DNA from: Alphaproteobacteria bacterium 65-37
GTDB taxonomy: Bacteria; Pseudomonadota; Alphaproteobacteria; Reyranellales; Reyranellaceae
Reading direction: 5' to 3'
Assembly: GCA_001897995.1 (NCBI GenBank)
Contig: MKRV01000261.1
Location: 51,113-107,467, forward strand
DNA length: 56,355 nt
This document shows positions 43,551 to 51,610 of the stretch, in pieces. A program made the translations under genes and the position numbers. The notes beneath the pieces were generated by a model. The model was not told the origin of the DNA. It searched no databases and saw only the letters and a list, made by a program, of their open reading frames with translations. Position 1 is the stretch's first letter, and the number at the start of each line of letters is the position of its first letter.

Positions 43551-44012
43551 TCAGCCCGATGCCGGCGCCTCCAGGTCGAGCCGTTCCTCGAGCTGACGCT
43601 CGACGAGCATCAAGGCGCGCTGGCAGGCTTCGAGATCTTTGGCCGGTACGGTGGCGAGCATCCTCTTCTGGATCGATACGCCGACCCGGGCCGCACGCAC
43701 CGCAAGGTCGCGGCCGGCGCGGGTCAGGTGAATGCCGCGTGCCCGACGGTCGGTCTCGTCCTCGCGCCGCTCGATCAGGCCACGGCGCTCGAGATTGTCG
43801 AGCAGGCGCACCAGCGAAGGCCCCTCGATCGACAGTGACGCCGCCAACTCCTTCTGCCGCACGCCGTCGCCCAGGCGGCGCACATGTACCAGCGGCCGCC
43901 ACGTCGCCTCGGTCAGCCCCAGCACCCGCAGCTCGGCATCGACGGCCTGCCGCAGACGCCGCGCGATGCGCGCGACGCTGAAGGCAAAATCGAAGGGCTC
44001 GGCCGAAGGCAT
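43551..44012 (-). CDS. MarR-family transcriptional regulator
   Basis: 153 aa from ATG 44012. It has a winged helix (LTEATWRPLVHVRRLGDGVRQKELAASLSIEGPSLVRLLDNLERRGLIERRED) with the MarR wing ETDRRARGIHLTRAG. The ATG at 44036 would add eight residues, but a promoter-like TACTAT lies between the two (44021–44026), which favours the later ATG and an almost leaderless message. It lies 53 bases upstream of the thiolase/DUF35 pair in the same direction and probably controls it. Confidence 0.88.
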   Translation of the reverse strand: MPSAEPFDFAFSVARIARRLRQAVDAELRVLGLTEATWRPLVHVRRLGDGVRQKELAASLSIEGPSLVRLLDNLERRGLIERREDETDRRARGIHLTRAGRDLAVRAARVGVSIQKRMLATVPAKDLEACQRALMLVERQLEERLDLEAPASG

Positions 44013-44020
44013 GGATAAAG

Positions 44021-44048
44021 ATAGTATGCTAATCATCTAAATAGCAAG
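44021..44048 (-). promoter_or_regulatory. Candidate promoter of the MarR–thiolase–DUF35 operon
   Basis: On the minus strand TTGCTA (44048–44043) and TACTAT (44026–44021) stand about 16 bases apart in an AT-rich patch unlike the surroundings. Transcription would begin within a few bases of the ATG at 44012. Two TTAG repeats lie in the spacer and could serve as MarR contacts. Confidence 0.45.
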
Positions 44049-44076
44049 GACCGCGACGCATTGGAGCGTCGCGGTC
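44049..44076. repeat. Perfect 11-bp hairpin upstream of the MarR gene
   Basis: GACCGCGACGC and GCGTCGCGGTC pair exactly around ATTGGA. No T-run follows on either strand, so it is not a clear terminator. It adjoins the larger palindromic element at 44100. Confidence 0.6.
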
Positions 44077-44099
44077 ATGAGCGCTAGCGTACGAAGATT

Positions 44100-44209
44100 C
44101 CTCATCCTGAGGAGCGGCCGCAGGCCGCGTCTCGAAGGATGGGCCTCAGGCGTGGTGCTCGGCCCCATCCTTCGAGACGCCGCGCTACGCGCGGCTCCTC
44201 AGGATGAGG
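44100..44209. repeat. Large palindromic intergenic repeat element
   Basis: Two nested pairs of arms: CCTCATCCTGAGGAGC (44100–44115) with its exact complement at 44194–44209, and GCGTCTCGAAGGATGGG (44127–44143) with its exact complement at 44164–44180. The whole 110 bases can fold into one long stem with small internal loops. It resembles palindromic elements scattered between genes in many alphaproteobacterial genomes. No coding potential. Confidence 0.8.
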
Positions 44210-44251
44210 ATGTTGTTGGCTCTCCCAGAGAAGGGCTCTGTTACGTGTCCC

Positions 44252-45052
44252 TCACCTCCCCTTGAAGTTCGCCTTCCGCTTCTCGAGGAAGGCGTTGAGG
44301 CCTTCGAAATGGTCCTCGGTCGCGGCACAGGCGGCCAGGCCCTCGGCCTCGCGGTGGGAATGCTCGTCCCAGGAATTGTCGAACGAATTGCGGATCAGCT
44401 TCTTGGCAACGCCCAGCGCGAAGGTCGGGCCGTCGGCGAGCTTGCGCGCCATCTTCTCGGTCTCGGCGACGAGCTTGTCCTTGGGCACCACCCAATTGAG
44501 GATGTTGTTGTCCTTGGCTTCCTGCGCCGAGAAGCGCTCACCCAGCAGGGCGATCTCGAGCGCCTTGCGCTCCCCCACCACGCGCGGCAGGAAATAGGTC
44601 GCGCCGCCGTCGGCCGAAAGGCCGATATGGCGGTAGGCCAGCGTGAAGAACGAATCGTCGCTGGCGATCGCCAGATCGCAGTTCAGGATCAGCGACAGGC
44701 CGAAGCCCGCAGCGGCGCCCTGCACCGAGGCCAGCACCGGCTTGTTCATGCGGCGGATCTGGTAGATCGCCTGATGCGCCTTCACCACGCGCATCTCGAA
44801 GCCCGCGAGATGGGCCTCGCGCTCGGTGGTCAGCGACTTGTGGAAGCCGCGGATATCGCCGCCCGCCATGAAATGCGTGCCGGCGCCGCGGATCACCACG
44901 CAGCGCACCTTGGGATCTTTTTCGAAAGCCGCACTGTGCTCGATCAGGAGATCGCGCATCTCCATCGACAGCGCATTGAGCTGCTCCGGACGGTTTAGGG
45001 TCAGCCAGCCGATGCCGTCTTTGACTTCGGCGAGAACGTGCGGTGCGGACAT
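44252..45052 (-). CDS. Crotonase-fold acyl-CoA hydratase/isomerase (isomerase-like)
   Basis: 266 aa. The crotonase fold is clear: LTLNRPEQLNALSMEMRD, RGAGTHFMAGGDIRGFH and QGAAAGFGLSLILNCDLAIA. However, the two hydratase glutamates are replaced by Ser120 and Tyr140, while Asp148 (LSADGGATYFLPRVVG) is kept. This is the pattern of PaaG-like Δ3/Δ2-isomerases or ring isomerases rather than enoyl-CoA hydratases. The start overlaps the end of the upstream hydrolase gene by 52 bases, an unusually long overlap. Confidence 0.9.
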   Translation of the reverse strand: MSAPHVLAEVKDGIGWLTLNRPEQLNALSMEMRDLLIEHSAAFEKDPKVRCVVIRGAGTHFMAGGDIRGFHKSLTTEREAHLAGFEMRVVKAHQAIYQIRRMNKPVLASVQGAAAGFGLSLILNCDLAIASDDSFFTLAYRHIGLSADGGATYFLPRVVGERKALEIALLGERFSAQEAKDNNILNWVVPKDKLVAETEKMARKLADGPTFALGVAKKLIRNSFDNSWDEHSHREAEGLAACAATEDHFEGLNAFLEKRKANFKGR

Positions 45053-45927
45053 GCGGATGCTTCCTTCGACGATGATGCGGGCTCAGTTTGCCGCAAACGA
45101 TCGTCGAGCCAATCGGCAATTTCGTCCCAGCGCTGTCGTGGCATCGACTTGCGGAAAAAGCCGAAGTGGCCAACCGCGTCGACGCCGAGATCGGCCGGCG
45201 CCAGATGGCGCCGTTCGACTGCTGCGTTGGGATAATAGGAACACAACGCCTCGACGGCCGCGAACGGCGCCAGCGGATCGTCGGTGAAGCTCATCCAGCG
45301 CAACGGGAAGTCAACGTCGGCATTGTGTGGCCGGAGCGGCGCTCCGGCGCCGTCGCAAACATAGTGGCGCGAACGGCCCCAGCGCGCCCAACTGCGCGCC
45401 ACGCTGCCGGGCAGATCGGCCGTGCCGATCCACGAGCCGGGAAAGCGGCCGGTCATGGCGGTCAGGCTCGGGATCAGCAGCCACCACAGCGCCAGCATGC
45501 GCAATCGCCGGCGGCCGGCCGGCCAATGCCGCCAATGGCCGCTCTGGCTGCAGATCAGCACGGCCGCGTCGAGGTTGCCAATATTGTCGGCAAGGCCCAG
45601 CACCTGACCGCCCAGCGAATGGCCGATCAGGGCACGCGGCGCACCAGGCACGAGCGCCGCGAGATGGTCGATCATCGAGGCTTGGTCGATGGCACCCCAC
45701 TGCTCCATGGTCGTGCTGCCTGGCTTGTCCGAGCCGCCGAGGCCGCGATAGTCGTAGGTGAGCACCGTGAAGCCGCGATCGGCGAGATGGCGGGCGAAGG
45801 CGCCATAGAACTGCCGCGGAATGCCCGTGCCGCTGTTCAGCAGGACGGCGCGGCCGTTCGGCTGCGTAGGTTCGAAAAGTGTCGCTGCGAGTTTGATGCC
45901 GTCGCGGGCGGCGAGAAGCAGGTCCAT
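45001..45927 (-). CDS. α/β-hydrolase family protein (COG4757-like)
   Basis: 308 aa. Core features are VLLNSGTGIPRQFYGAFARHL (oxyanion loop), LTYDYRGLGGSDKP and nucleophile Ser104 in LIGHSLGGQ. The base is probably the His in DAVGHFGFFRKS. It resembles predicted hydrolases of the COG4757 type. The C-terminal 17 codons overlap the crotonase gene in another frame. ATG 45927 has no clear ribosome-binding site; a GTG further up is possible. Substrate unknown. Confidence 0.85.
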   Translation of the reverse strand: MDLLLAARDGIKLAATLFEPTQPNGRAVLLNSGTGIPRQFYGAFARHLADRGFTVLTYDYRGLGGSDKPGSTTMEQWGAIDQASMIDHLAALVPGAPRALIGHSLGGQVLGLADNIGNLDAAVLICSQSGHWRHWPAGRRRLRMLALWWLLIPSLTAMTGRFPGSWIGTADLPGSVARSWARWGRSRHYVCDGAGAPLRPHNADVDFPLRWMSFTDDPLAPFAAVEALCSYYPNAAVERRHLAPADLGVDAVGHFGFFRKSMPRQRWDEIADWLDDRLRQTEPASSSKEASACPHRTFSPKSKTASAG

Positions 45928-45994
45928 GCCGCCACTGCAGCGCGCTGCGACAGCGACGACAAACGCATTGGCAGGCACCTGCCGTGAATGGGAT

Positions 45995-46327
45995 TCAGCC
46001 CGGCGTGCGGTGGGGTGCGAACAGGATGATGCCGGCACCGAGCAGGCAGACGGCCGCCCCGGTGAGATCCCAGCGGTCCGGCCGCGTGCCTTCGACCAGC
46101 CAGAGCCAGACCAGAGTGGCGGCAATATAGACCCCGCCATAGGCCGCATAGGCCCGGCCGGCAGCGTCGACTTCGATGCGGGTCAGCAGCCAGGCAAAGA
46201 GCGCCAGCGCCACGCCACCGGGCAGCAGCCACCAGGCCGAAGCGCCGAGGCGCATCCAGGACCAGACGGCAAAGCAGCCGGCAATTTCGAGGAAGGCAGC
46301 GCCGACCGAAGCGAGAAGCGATTTCAT
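45995..46327 (-). CDS. ynfA: YnfA/UPF0060 small membrane protein
   Basis: 110 aa, four membrane helices, the usual length of the family. [23 protein letters not shown] opens as in other YnfA proteins, and [28 protein letters not shown] is diagnostic. The family resembles small multidrug resistance proteins; substrate is unknown. Its ATG overlaps the LysR stop (ATGA). Confidence 0.93.
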   Translation of the reverse strand: MKSLLASVGAAFLEIAGCFAVWSWMRLGASAWWLLPGGVALALFAWLLTRIEVDAAGRAYAAYGGVYIAATLVWLWLVEGTRPDRWDLTGAAVCLLGAGIILFAPHRTPG

Positions 46328-47226
46328 GCCGCTCTCATGGCAGCGATTTCTCCCACGAGCCAGCGGCGCAGTGCACGGATCGCCGGCACCGATCTTTCGC
46401 GTGGTCGGCAGACGAACCAGATCTGGCCTTGCGTCGGCACTGCCGGCCCGACGCGCACCAGCGCACCGGAAGCGATCTCGCTCTCGATCAATGGCTCGAA
46501 AGCCAGCGCAACGCCGAGCCCATGCACGGCGGCCCGCACGGCCGCGCCCATGCCGTCGACCTGCATGCCCTTGGCGGCGCCGCGACGTTCGACAAAGGCT
46601 GCGGCGTCGAGGCCGGCGCCGCGCGCCCATTCCGGCCACGGCATGCCGAACGGCGAGACGCGCACCAGCGGCGCCCGCAGGAGGTCGGCCGGTTCCTCGA
46701 GCTTCAGGCGTTGCGCCAAGGCCGGCGACGTGACCGGGACAGCGTGCAAGTCCAGAACCTTTTCTGCAGCGACATCGGGCCAGCTGCCGTCGCCATAGCG
46801 CAACGCCACGTCGACCAGGCCAGCCTCCATGTCGACCATGCGTGGGCTCGCTTCGACCTGCAGCTCGATGGCGGGATGGGCATCGAGGAACTGTCCGAGC
46901 CGTGGCAGCAGCCAGTGCGAAGCGAAGATCGGCACGGCCGAGACACGCAGCCGACGCGCCCCCGCCCCCTGCTGCGCCATTGCCCGCACGAGCTCGCCGA
47001 ACGCACGGCCGGTCGTGGCGGCGAGCTGGCGGCCGGCCGGCGCCAGGGCGACACCCCGCGGCCCGCGCTCGAACAGCTTCTCGCCGAGCTGGCGCTCTAG
47101 ACCGGCGATGCGGTGGCTCACCGCCGAGGCAGTGATGTGCAGCTCCTCGGCTGCCGCCTTGAACGACCCGGTGCGCGCGGCAAGCTCGAAAGCCTGCAAC
47201 GCCAGCAAGTCACGCGAGGTCAGCAC
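46324..47226 (-). CDS. LysR-family transcriptional regulator (GcvA-like)
   Basis: 300 aa. The N-terminal helix-turn-helix is [39 protein letters not shown], and the rest is a periplasmic-binding-protein-like effector domain ([32 protein letters not shown]). The latter segments fit the GcvA subgroup. It is transcribed with ynfA and may control it or the neighbouring acyl-CoA dehydrogenase, 21 bases upstream. Confidence 0.92.
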   Translation of the reverse strand: MLTSRDLLALQAFELAARTGSFKAAAEELHITASAVSHRIAGLERQLGEKLFERGPRGVALAPAGRQLAATTGRAFGELVRAMAQQGAGARRLRVSAVPIFASHWLLPRLGQFLDAHPAIELQVEASPRMVDMEAGLVDVALRYGDGSWPDVAAEKVLDLHAVPVTSPALAQRLKLEEPADLLRAPLVRVSPFGMPWPEWARGAGLDAAAFVERRGAAKGMQVDGMGAAVRAAVHGLGVALAFEPLIESEIASGALVRVGPAVPTQGQIWFVCRPRERSVPAIRALRRWLVGEIAAMRAA

Positions 47227-47247
47227 GGTCGTTCACGACCGCGCCGG

Positions 47248-49035
47248 CTAGAAGGCTTCGGCCGGCAGCGCCATCAGGGTCGAGGCACCGGCCTTGATCT
47301 GATGGTTGAGCGATACGGTCTGCGGCAGCACGCGCGCCAGGTAGAAACGCGCCGTGGCGATCTTGGCCTCGTAGAAGGCGTTGTCGTTGCCGTTGGCCAG
47401 TCCCTTGTGAGCCGCGACGACGATGCGGTTCCACATGAAGGCCATGGCGGTGAGCGCCATCAGGCGCAGCAGGTCGGTCGCCGCTCCGCCCGCCTCGTCG
47501 GGGTTCTTCATGGCGTTCTGCATCAGGAACAGGGCGGAGTCCTGCACGCGGCCCAACGCCTTCTCGAGCGGCTCGACGAATTCCTTCATCTTGTCGTCGG
47601 CCTTGTGCTTGGCGATGAAGGATGAAATCTCGCCCAGCAGGCGCTGCGCCGCCGCCCCGCCCTTCATCGGCAGCTTGCGGCCGACCAGGTCGAGCGCCTG
47701 GATGCCGTTGGTGCCTTCGTAGAGCTGAGTGATGCGAGCGTCGCGCACCAGTTGCTCGACGCCGTTCTCGCGGATGAAGCCATGGCCGCCGTAGGTCTGC
47801 ACGGCGAGATTGGCGCATTCGCTGCCCATGTCGGTGAAGTGCGCCTTGATGATCGGCGTCAGCATCTGGACGAGGTCGTCGGCGGCGGCGCGCTTTTCGG
47901 CGTCGGGGTGGCGGCTCGCCTCGTCGATCAGCATGCCGACCCACAGCGACAGGCCGCGCGCCGCTTCGGTGAACGACTTCTGGATCATCAGCATGCGCCG
48001 CACGTCGGGATGCACGATAATGGGATCGGCGGGGCCGTTGGCGTTCTTCGGACCGGTCAGCGACCGGCCCTGCAGGCGGTCGCGCGCATAGGCGACGGCG
48101 CTCTGATAGGAGGTCTCGGCGATGCCCAGCCCCTGCATGCCGACGCCCAGTCGGGCCGCGTTCATCATCACGAACATCGCCGACATGCCCTTGTTCAACT
48201 CGCCGACCGGCCAGCCGGTCGCGCCGTCGAGGTTCATGACGCAGGTCGCGTTGGCCTTGATGCCCATCTTGTGCTCGATGGCGCCGCAGCGGATGCCGTT
48301 GCGCTCCCCCACCGACCCATCGGCCTTGGACAGGAATTTCGGTACAAGGAAGAGCGAGATGCCCTTGGTGCCGCCCGGCGCATCCGGCAAGCGCGCCAGC
48401 ACGAGATGGAGAATGTTCTCGGCGAGATCGTGTTCGCCCGCGGAGATGAAGATCTTGGTGCCGGTGATCTTGTAGCTGCCGTCGGCCTGCGGCTCGGCCT
48501 TGGTGCGCAGCATGCCGAGATCGGTGCCGCAATGGGGCTCGGTCAGGCACATCGTGCCCGTCCAGGTGCCGTCGGTGAGCTTGGGCAGGTAGCGCTTCTT
48601 GAGCTCGTCGGAGCCGTGCCGCGACAGGGCCTCGTAGGCGCCGTGGCTCAGCCCCGGATACATGGCGAAAGCTTGGTTCGAGGCGGTGAACATTTCCTGC
48701 AACGCAAAGCCCACCGTGGCCGGCAGCCCCTGTCCGCCATACTCGGGATCGCAGGTCACGGCCGTCCAGCCGCCTTCGGCGAACTGCTTGTAGGCCTCCT
48801 GGAAGCCCTTGGGCGTGCGGACCACGCCGTTCTCGTAGTGGCAGCCCTCTTCGTCGCCGGTGCGGTTCAGCGGGAACAGCACGTTCTCGCAGAGCTTGGC
48901 GGCCTCCTCGAAGATGGCGTGGACAGTGTCCGGCGTCGCTTCTTCGTAGCCCGGCAGCTTGGCCAGCGACGAGACGTCGAGCACTTCGTTCAGAACGAAC
49001 TGGATGTCCTTGATCGGGGCCTTGTAGACGGCCAT
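47248..49035 (-). CDS. Long acyl-CoA dehydrogenase (DmdC/FadE-like)
   Basis: 595 aa, the size of the DmdC subgroup (3-methylmercaptopropionyl-CoA dehydrogenase and relatives), which has an extra C-terminal region. Motifs: CLTEPHCGTDLGMLRTKA (about 163–180), TGTKIFISAGEHD, and catalytic Glu440 in TQLYEGTNGIQALDL. The N-terminal IKDIQFVLNEVLD is typical of the group. True substrate is unknown; many members act on ordinary fatty acyl-CoA. GAGGAGG precedes the ATG. It stands 42 bases downstream of the MerR gene. Confidence 0.93.
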   Translation of the reverse strand: MAVYKAPIKDIQFVLNEVLDVSSLAKLPGYEEATPDTVHAIFEEAAKLCENVLFPLNRTGDEEGCHYENGVVRTPKGFQEAYKQFAEGGWTAVTCDPEYGGQGLPATVGFALQEMFTASNQAFAMYPGLSHGAYEALSRHGSDELKKRYLPKLTDGTWTGTMCLTEPHCGTDLGMLRTKAEPQADGSYKITGTKIFISAGEHDLAENILHLVLARLPDAPGGTKGISLFLVPKFLSKADGSVGERNGIRCGAIEHKMGIKANATCVMNLDGATGWPVGELNKGMSAMFVMMNAARLGVGMQGLGIAETSYQSAVAYARDRLQGRSLTGPKNANGPADPIIVHPDVRRMLMIQKSFTEAARGLSLWVGMLIDEASRHPDAEKRAAADDLVQMLTPIIKAHFTDMGSECANLAVQTYGGHGFIRENGVEQLVRDARITQLYEGTNGIQALDLVGRKLPMKGGAAAQRLLGEISSFIAKHKADDKMKEFVEPLEKALGRVQDSALFLMQNAMKNPDEAGGAATDLLRLMALTAMAFMWNRIVVAAHKGLANGNDNAFYEAKIATARFYLARVLPQTVSLNHQIKAGASTLMALPAEAF

Positions 49036-49077
49036 CGCTGCCTCCTCAGACGTTTCTTCGACCTAATCACGCTCGGG

Positions 49078-49521
49078 CTAATCACCCTCGGGATCGACGC
49101 CGCGCTGCCGCAACTCGGTGCTGACCTGGCTTTCGACTTCCCTGAACTCGTTGATGTGCTGATCGAGATCGGCGCGCTTGCGCTCGAGATCGGCGATATG
49201 GAGCTGGCTGCGGCGCAGAAGCTCGCGCAATTGCTGCACGCCGGTACGATCGACCTGGTAGAGATCGAGCAGCTCGCGGATCTCGGCGAGCGAGAATCCC
49301 AGCCGCTTGCCGCGCAGGATCCAGCCGAGCCGCGTGCGATCGCCCACACTGTAGAGACGCGTCATCCCCTGGCGGCGCGGCTTGATCAGGCCTTCATCCT
49401 CATAAAAGCGGATCGTGCGGGGCGTGATCGCAAACTCGCGCGACAGTTCGGCGATGCTATAGATGCGCTGGGTGTCGCGCGGCACGGCGCCTTTGGCCGA
49501 AGAGGAAGCGGCGACGGACAT
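49078..49521 (-). CDS. MerR-family regulator
   Basis: 147 aa. The N-terminal winged HTH is YSIAELSREFAITPRTIRFYEDEGLIKPRRQGMTRLY, then a dimerisation coiled coil (about 85–135). There are no metal-binding cysteines, so it is not a metal sensor. Related MerR proteins (LiuR-like) control acyl-CoA catabolism. It has a palindromic operator just upstream (49541) and is followed by an acyl-CoA dehydrogenase gene, its likely target. Confidence 0.9.
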   Translation of the reverse strand: MSVAASSSAKGAVPRDTQRIYSIAELSREFAITPRTIRFYEDEGLIKPRRQGMTRLYSVGDRTRLGWILRGKRLGFSLAEIRELLDLYQVDRTGVQQLRELLRRSQLHIADLERKRADLDQHINEFREVESQVSTELRQRGVDPEGD

Positions 49522-49540
49522 GGTAACGAAGTCATAGTTA

Positions 49541-49577
49541 ACGTTTACGTAAACGTCAATCCAAGTTAACGTAAACG
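49541..49577. promoter_or_regulatory. MerR/LiuR-type palindromic operator
   Basis: ACGTTTACGTAAACGT (49541–49556) is a perfect 16-bp palindrome. A second related site, GTTAACGTAAACG, follows at 49565–49577. Both lie between the divergent MerR gene and the carbonic-anhydrase-like gene and only 12 bases before the latter's start, so both genes may be controlled. Confidence 0.7.
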
Positions 49578-49589
49578 GAAGGGAATGAA

Positions 49590-50114
49590 ATGGCCATCTA
49601 TCAGCTGAACGATCGCGTACCGGTGATTCCGAAGTCCTGCTACATCGCCGAGGAAGCGACGATCATCGGTTCGGTGATCCTGGGCGAGAATGTGAGCATC
49701 TGGCCCGGCGCCGTGTTACGCGGCGACAATGAGCCGATCGTGATCGGCGATGGCAGCAACGTCCAGGAACTCTCCGTGCTGCACACCGATCCCGGTGCCC
49801 CGCTCACCATCGGCAAGAACGTGACGGTCGGCCATCAGGTGATGCTGCATGGCTGCACGATCGGCGACGGCTCGCTGATCGGCATCCAGTCGGTGGTGCT
49901 GAACCGGACGGTGATCGGCAAGGATTGCTTGGTCGGTGCTGGCGCCGTCGTGACCGAAGGCAAGACCTTTCCTGATCGATCGGTGATCTTCGGCTCACCC
50001 GCCAAGGCCGTGCGCGAACTCAGCGAGGAGAACGCCACCCGCCTCGCCATGAGCGCGGAAAGCTACGTCAGGCGCGGCCGGGACTTCAAAGCGAGCCTGA
50101 AGCGCATTGGCTGA
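49590..50114 (+). CDS. γ-carbonic-anhydrase family protein (left-handed β-helix)
   Basis: 174 aa. Hexapeptide repeats (ATIIGSVILGENVSIWPGAVLRGD, VTVGHQVMLHGCTIGDG, SLIGIQSVVLNRTVIG) form a left-handed β-helix. The three metal-binding histidines are in place: His65, His82 and His87. Carbonic anhydrase activity is possible, but many such proteins (PaaY/CaiE-like) are thioesterase-like or inactive. The short distance to the MerR operator suggests link to acyl-CoA metabolism. Confidence 0.9.
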   Translation: MAIYQLNDRVPVIPKSCYIAEEATIIGSVILGENVSIWPGAVLRGDNEPIVIGDGSNVQELSVLHTDPGAPLTIGKNVTVGHQVMLHGCTIGDGSLIGIQSVVLNRTVIGKDCLVGAGAVVTEGKTFPDRSVIFGSPAKAVRELSEENATRLAMSAESYVRRGRDFKASLKRIG

Positions 50115-50127
50115 CAGAAGTACGGTC

Positions 50128-50829
50128 ATGATAACGGCACTCGATCACCTCACGATCGGCGGTTCCCTCAAGGTCTATGAGACCTTGCTCGGGCGCTGTC
50201 CAATCGAGGGGCAGCTGCGCACGGCCAATGTCGGGCTCACCTTCGCGGACGGACCGCCCGGCCTTCGATCGATGACCTTCTCGACCGGCGACCTCGCGAA
50301 GGCGGCAACCCTGCTCGAGCGGCGCGCCGTGCCGTTCGTCCAAGACGACGACAGGCTGTCCTTCGAAGGACATGGCGTGGCGATCGCCATCGCCGCCGAG
50401 ACAATGCCCGTGCCCTCCCCTTGCATCGACGATGAAGCAGCCTGCGTGTCCGGCCTCGACCATGTCGTGATCCGCACGCCCAACCCGGAGCGCGCCGTCG
50501 CCTTCTATGCCGGACGGCTCGGGCTCGATCTCCGCCTCGACCGCAGCAACCCGAAATGGGGGTCGCGGCTTCTGTTCTTTCGCTGCCGCGACCTTGTGGT
50601 CGAGATCGCTCACGATCTGAAGAAAGGCGTGTCGGACGGTCCTGACGATCTGTGGGGGCTTTCCTGGCGAGTGCCCGACATCGCCAAGGCCAATGCCCGC
50701 CTGAAGGCAGCGGGCCTCGAGGTCTCGGAGCCACGCGACGGCCGCCGGCCGGGCAGCCAGGTCTTCACGGTCAAGACTCGGACGGAAGGCGTTCCCACCA
50801 TCGTGATCGGCGGCGTCGGGCGCTGGTAG
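50128..50829 (+). CDS. Vicinal-oxygen-chelate (VOC/glyoxalase-like) protein
   Basis: 233 aa with two VOC βαβββ modules. The first starts at ITALDHLTIGGSLKVYETLL; the second at GLDHVVIRTPNPERAVAFYAGRLGLDLRLDR and includes LLFFRCRDLVVEI. It resembles glyoxalase-like or lactoylglutathione-lyase-like proteins of unknown substrate. ATG 50128 is preferred to a TTG at 50107 that overlaps the upstream gene. Confidence 0.87.
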   Translation: MITALDHLTIGGSLKVYETLLGRCPIEGQLRTANVGLTFADGPPGLRSMTFSTGDLAKAATLLERRAVPFVQDDDRLSFEGHGVAIAIAAETMPVPSPCIDDEAACVSGLDHVVIRTPNPERAVAFYAGRLGLDLRLDRSNPKWGSRLLFFRCRDLVVEIAHDLKKGVSDGPDDLWGLSWRVPDIAKANARLKAAGLEVSEPRDGRRPGSQVFTVKTRTEGVPTIVIGGVGRW

Positions 50830-50837
50830 AGTTGGGT

Positions 50838-51602
50838 ATGCGCGTCCTTGTTGCCAGCCTTCTCGTCCTGATCGTCGCGGCCTGCACTCAAGCGCCGCCG
50901 TCGGGCAAGCCCCCTGCCAAACCTGTCGTCTCCGCCGCCGATCTGCCGCCGCTCGGGCCATGCCCCGCCTCCTCCTGGAGGCCAGAGGCTCCGCCCCCTA
51001 CCGCCAGCGCCAAGACGTCGATGGTCCTGCTGGCGGTCGGCGAATGGGGCCGTTTCGGCAAACAGGTCATCACCTATGCCGACAATGCGCCGCCGCGCAC
51101 CGAGCAGCTCGGCATCAAGGAACGCGAAGCGCCGCAGCGCATCGGCGACTACTGGAATGCCGTCGACAAGCCAGGCCGCACCGGCCTCGACGACATCCCC
51201 TGGTCGGCGGCCTTCATCTCATGGACGATAGAGAGCGCAGGTGTGCCGCGCGATCTCTTCTGCCCGAACGCTACCCATACGATCTACGTGGAGAGGATGG
51301 TCGAACGGACGAAGAAGCCCGGCGCCGTCTTCATTCCGCATGCACCGAGCGAACGCGCCCCGAAGGTCGGAGACCTCATCTGCGCCTCGCGCAACGGCAG
51401 TGGCACGACCTTGCAGAACCTCAATCGCGGCGCCGGACATTGCGATATCGTTGTCGATGTCTGGCAAGGTCAGCTTGCTGCAATCGGCGGCAACGTCGGC
51501 GACTCCGTCACGCGCAGTGTCTTTCCACTGGACGCGAACGGCTTTTTATCGCCCTTATCCGGCCGACCATTCTTCGCCGTCATCGAAAACCGACTCCCTT
51601 AG
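50838..51602 (+). CDS. DUF2272 lipoprotein
   Basis: 254 aa. The signal ends in lipobox VAAC with lipidated Cys16, so it is membrane-anchored in the periplasm. A proline-rich linker (about 20–55) precedes the DUF2272 domain: IPWSAAFISWTIESAGVPRDL and GAGHCDIVVDVWQGQLAAIGGN (Cys and His visible). The domain resembles NlpC/CHAP-like cysteine hydrolases, so a cell-wall role is possible but not shown. It starts eight bases after the VOC gene. Confidence 0.85.
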   Translation: MRVLVASLLVLIVAACTQAPPSGKPPAKPVVSAADLPPLGPCPASSWRPEAPPPTASAKTSMVLLAVGEWGRFGKQVITYADNAPPRTEQLGIKEREAPQRIGDYWNAVDKPGRTGLDDIPWSAAFISWTIESAGVPRDLFCPNATHTIYVERMVERTKKPGAVFIPHAPSERAPKVGDLICASRNGSGTTLQNLNRGAGHCDIVVDVWQGQLAAIGGNVGDSVTRSVFPLDANGFLSPLSGRPFFAVIENRLP

Positions 51603-51610
51603 GAAGGACC

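Noticed and set aside
43498..43902. N-terminal extension of the thiolase-fold gene
   Set aside because: Low-complexity, arginine-rich and antisense to nothing real except the MarR gene on the same strand in another frame; the family start is at 43497.
47752..49569. 605-codon plus-strand open frame opposite the DmdC-like dehydrogenase and MerR genes
   Set aside because: Antisense shadow; it runs through the gene boundary and the operator, with no recognisable domain.
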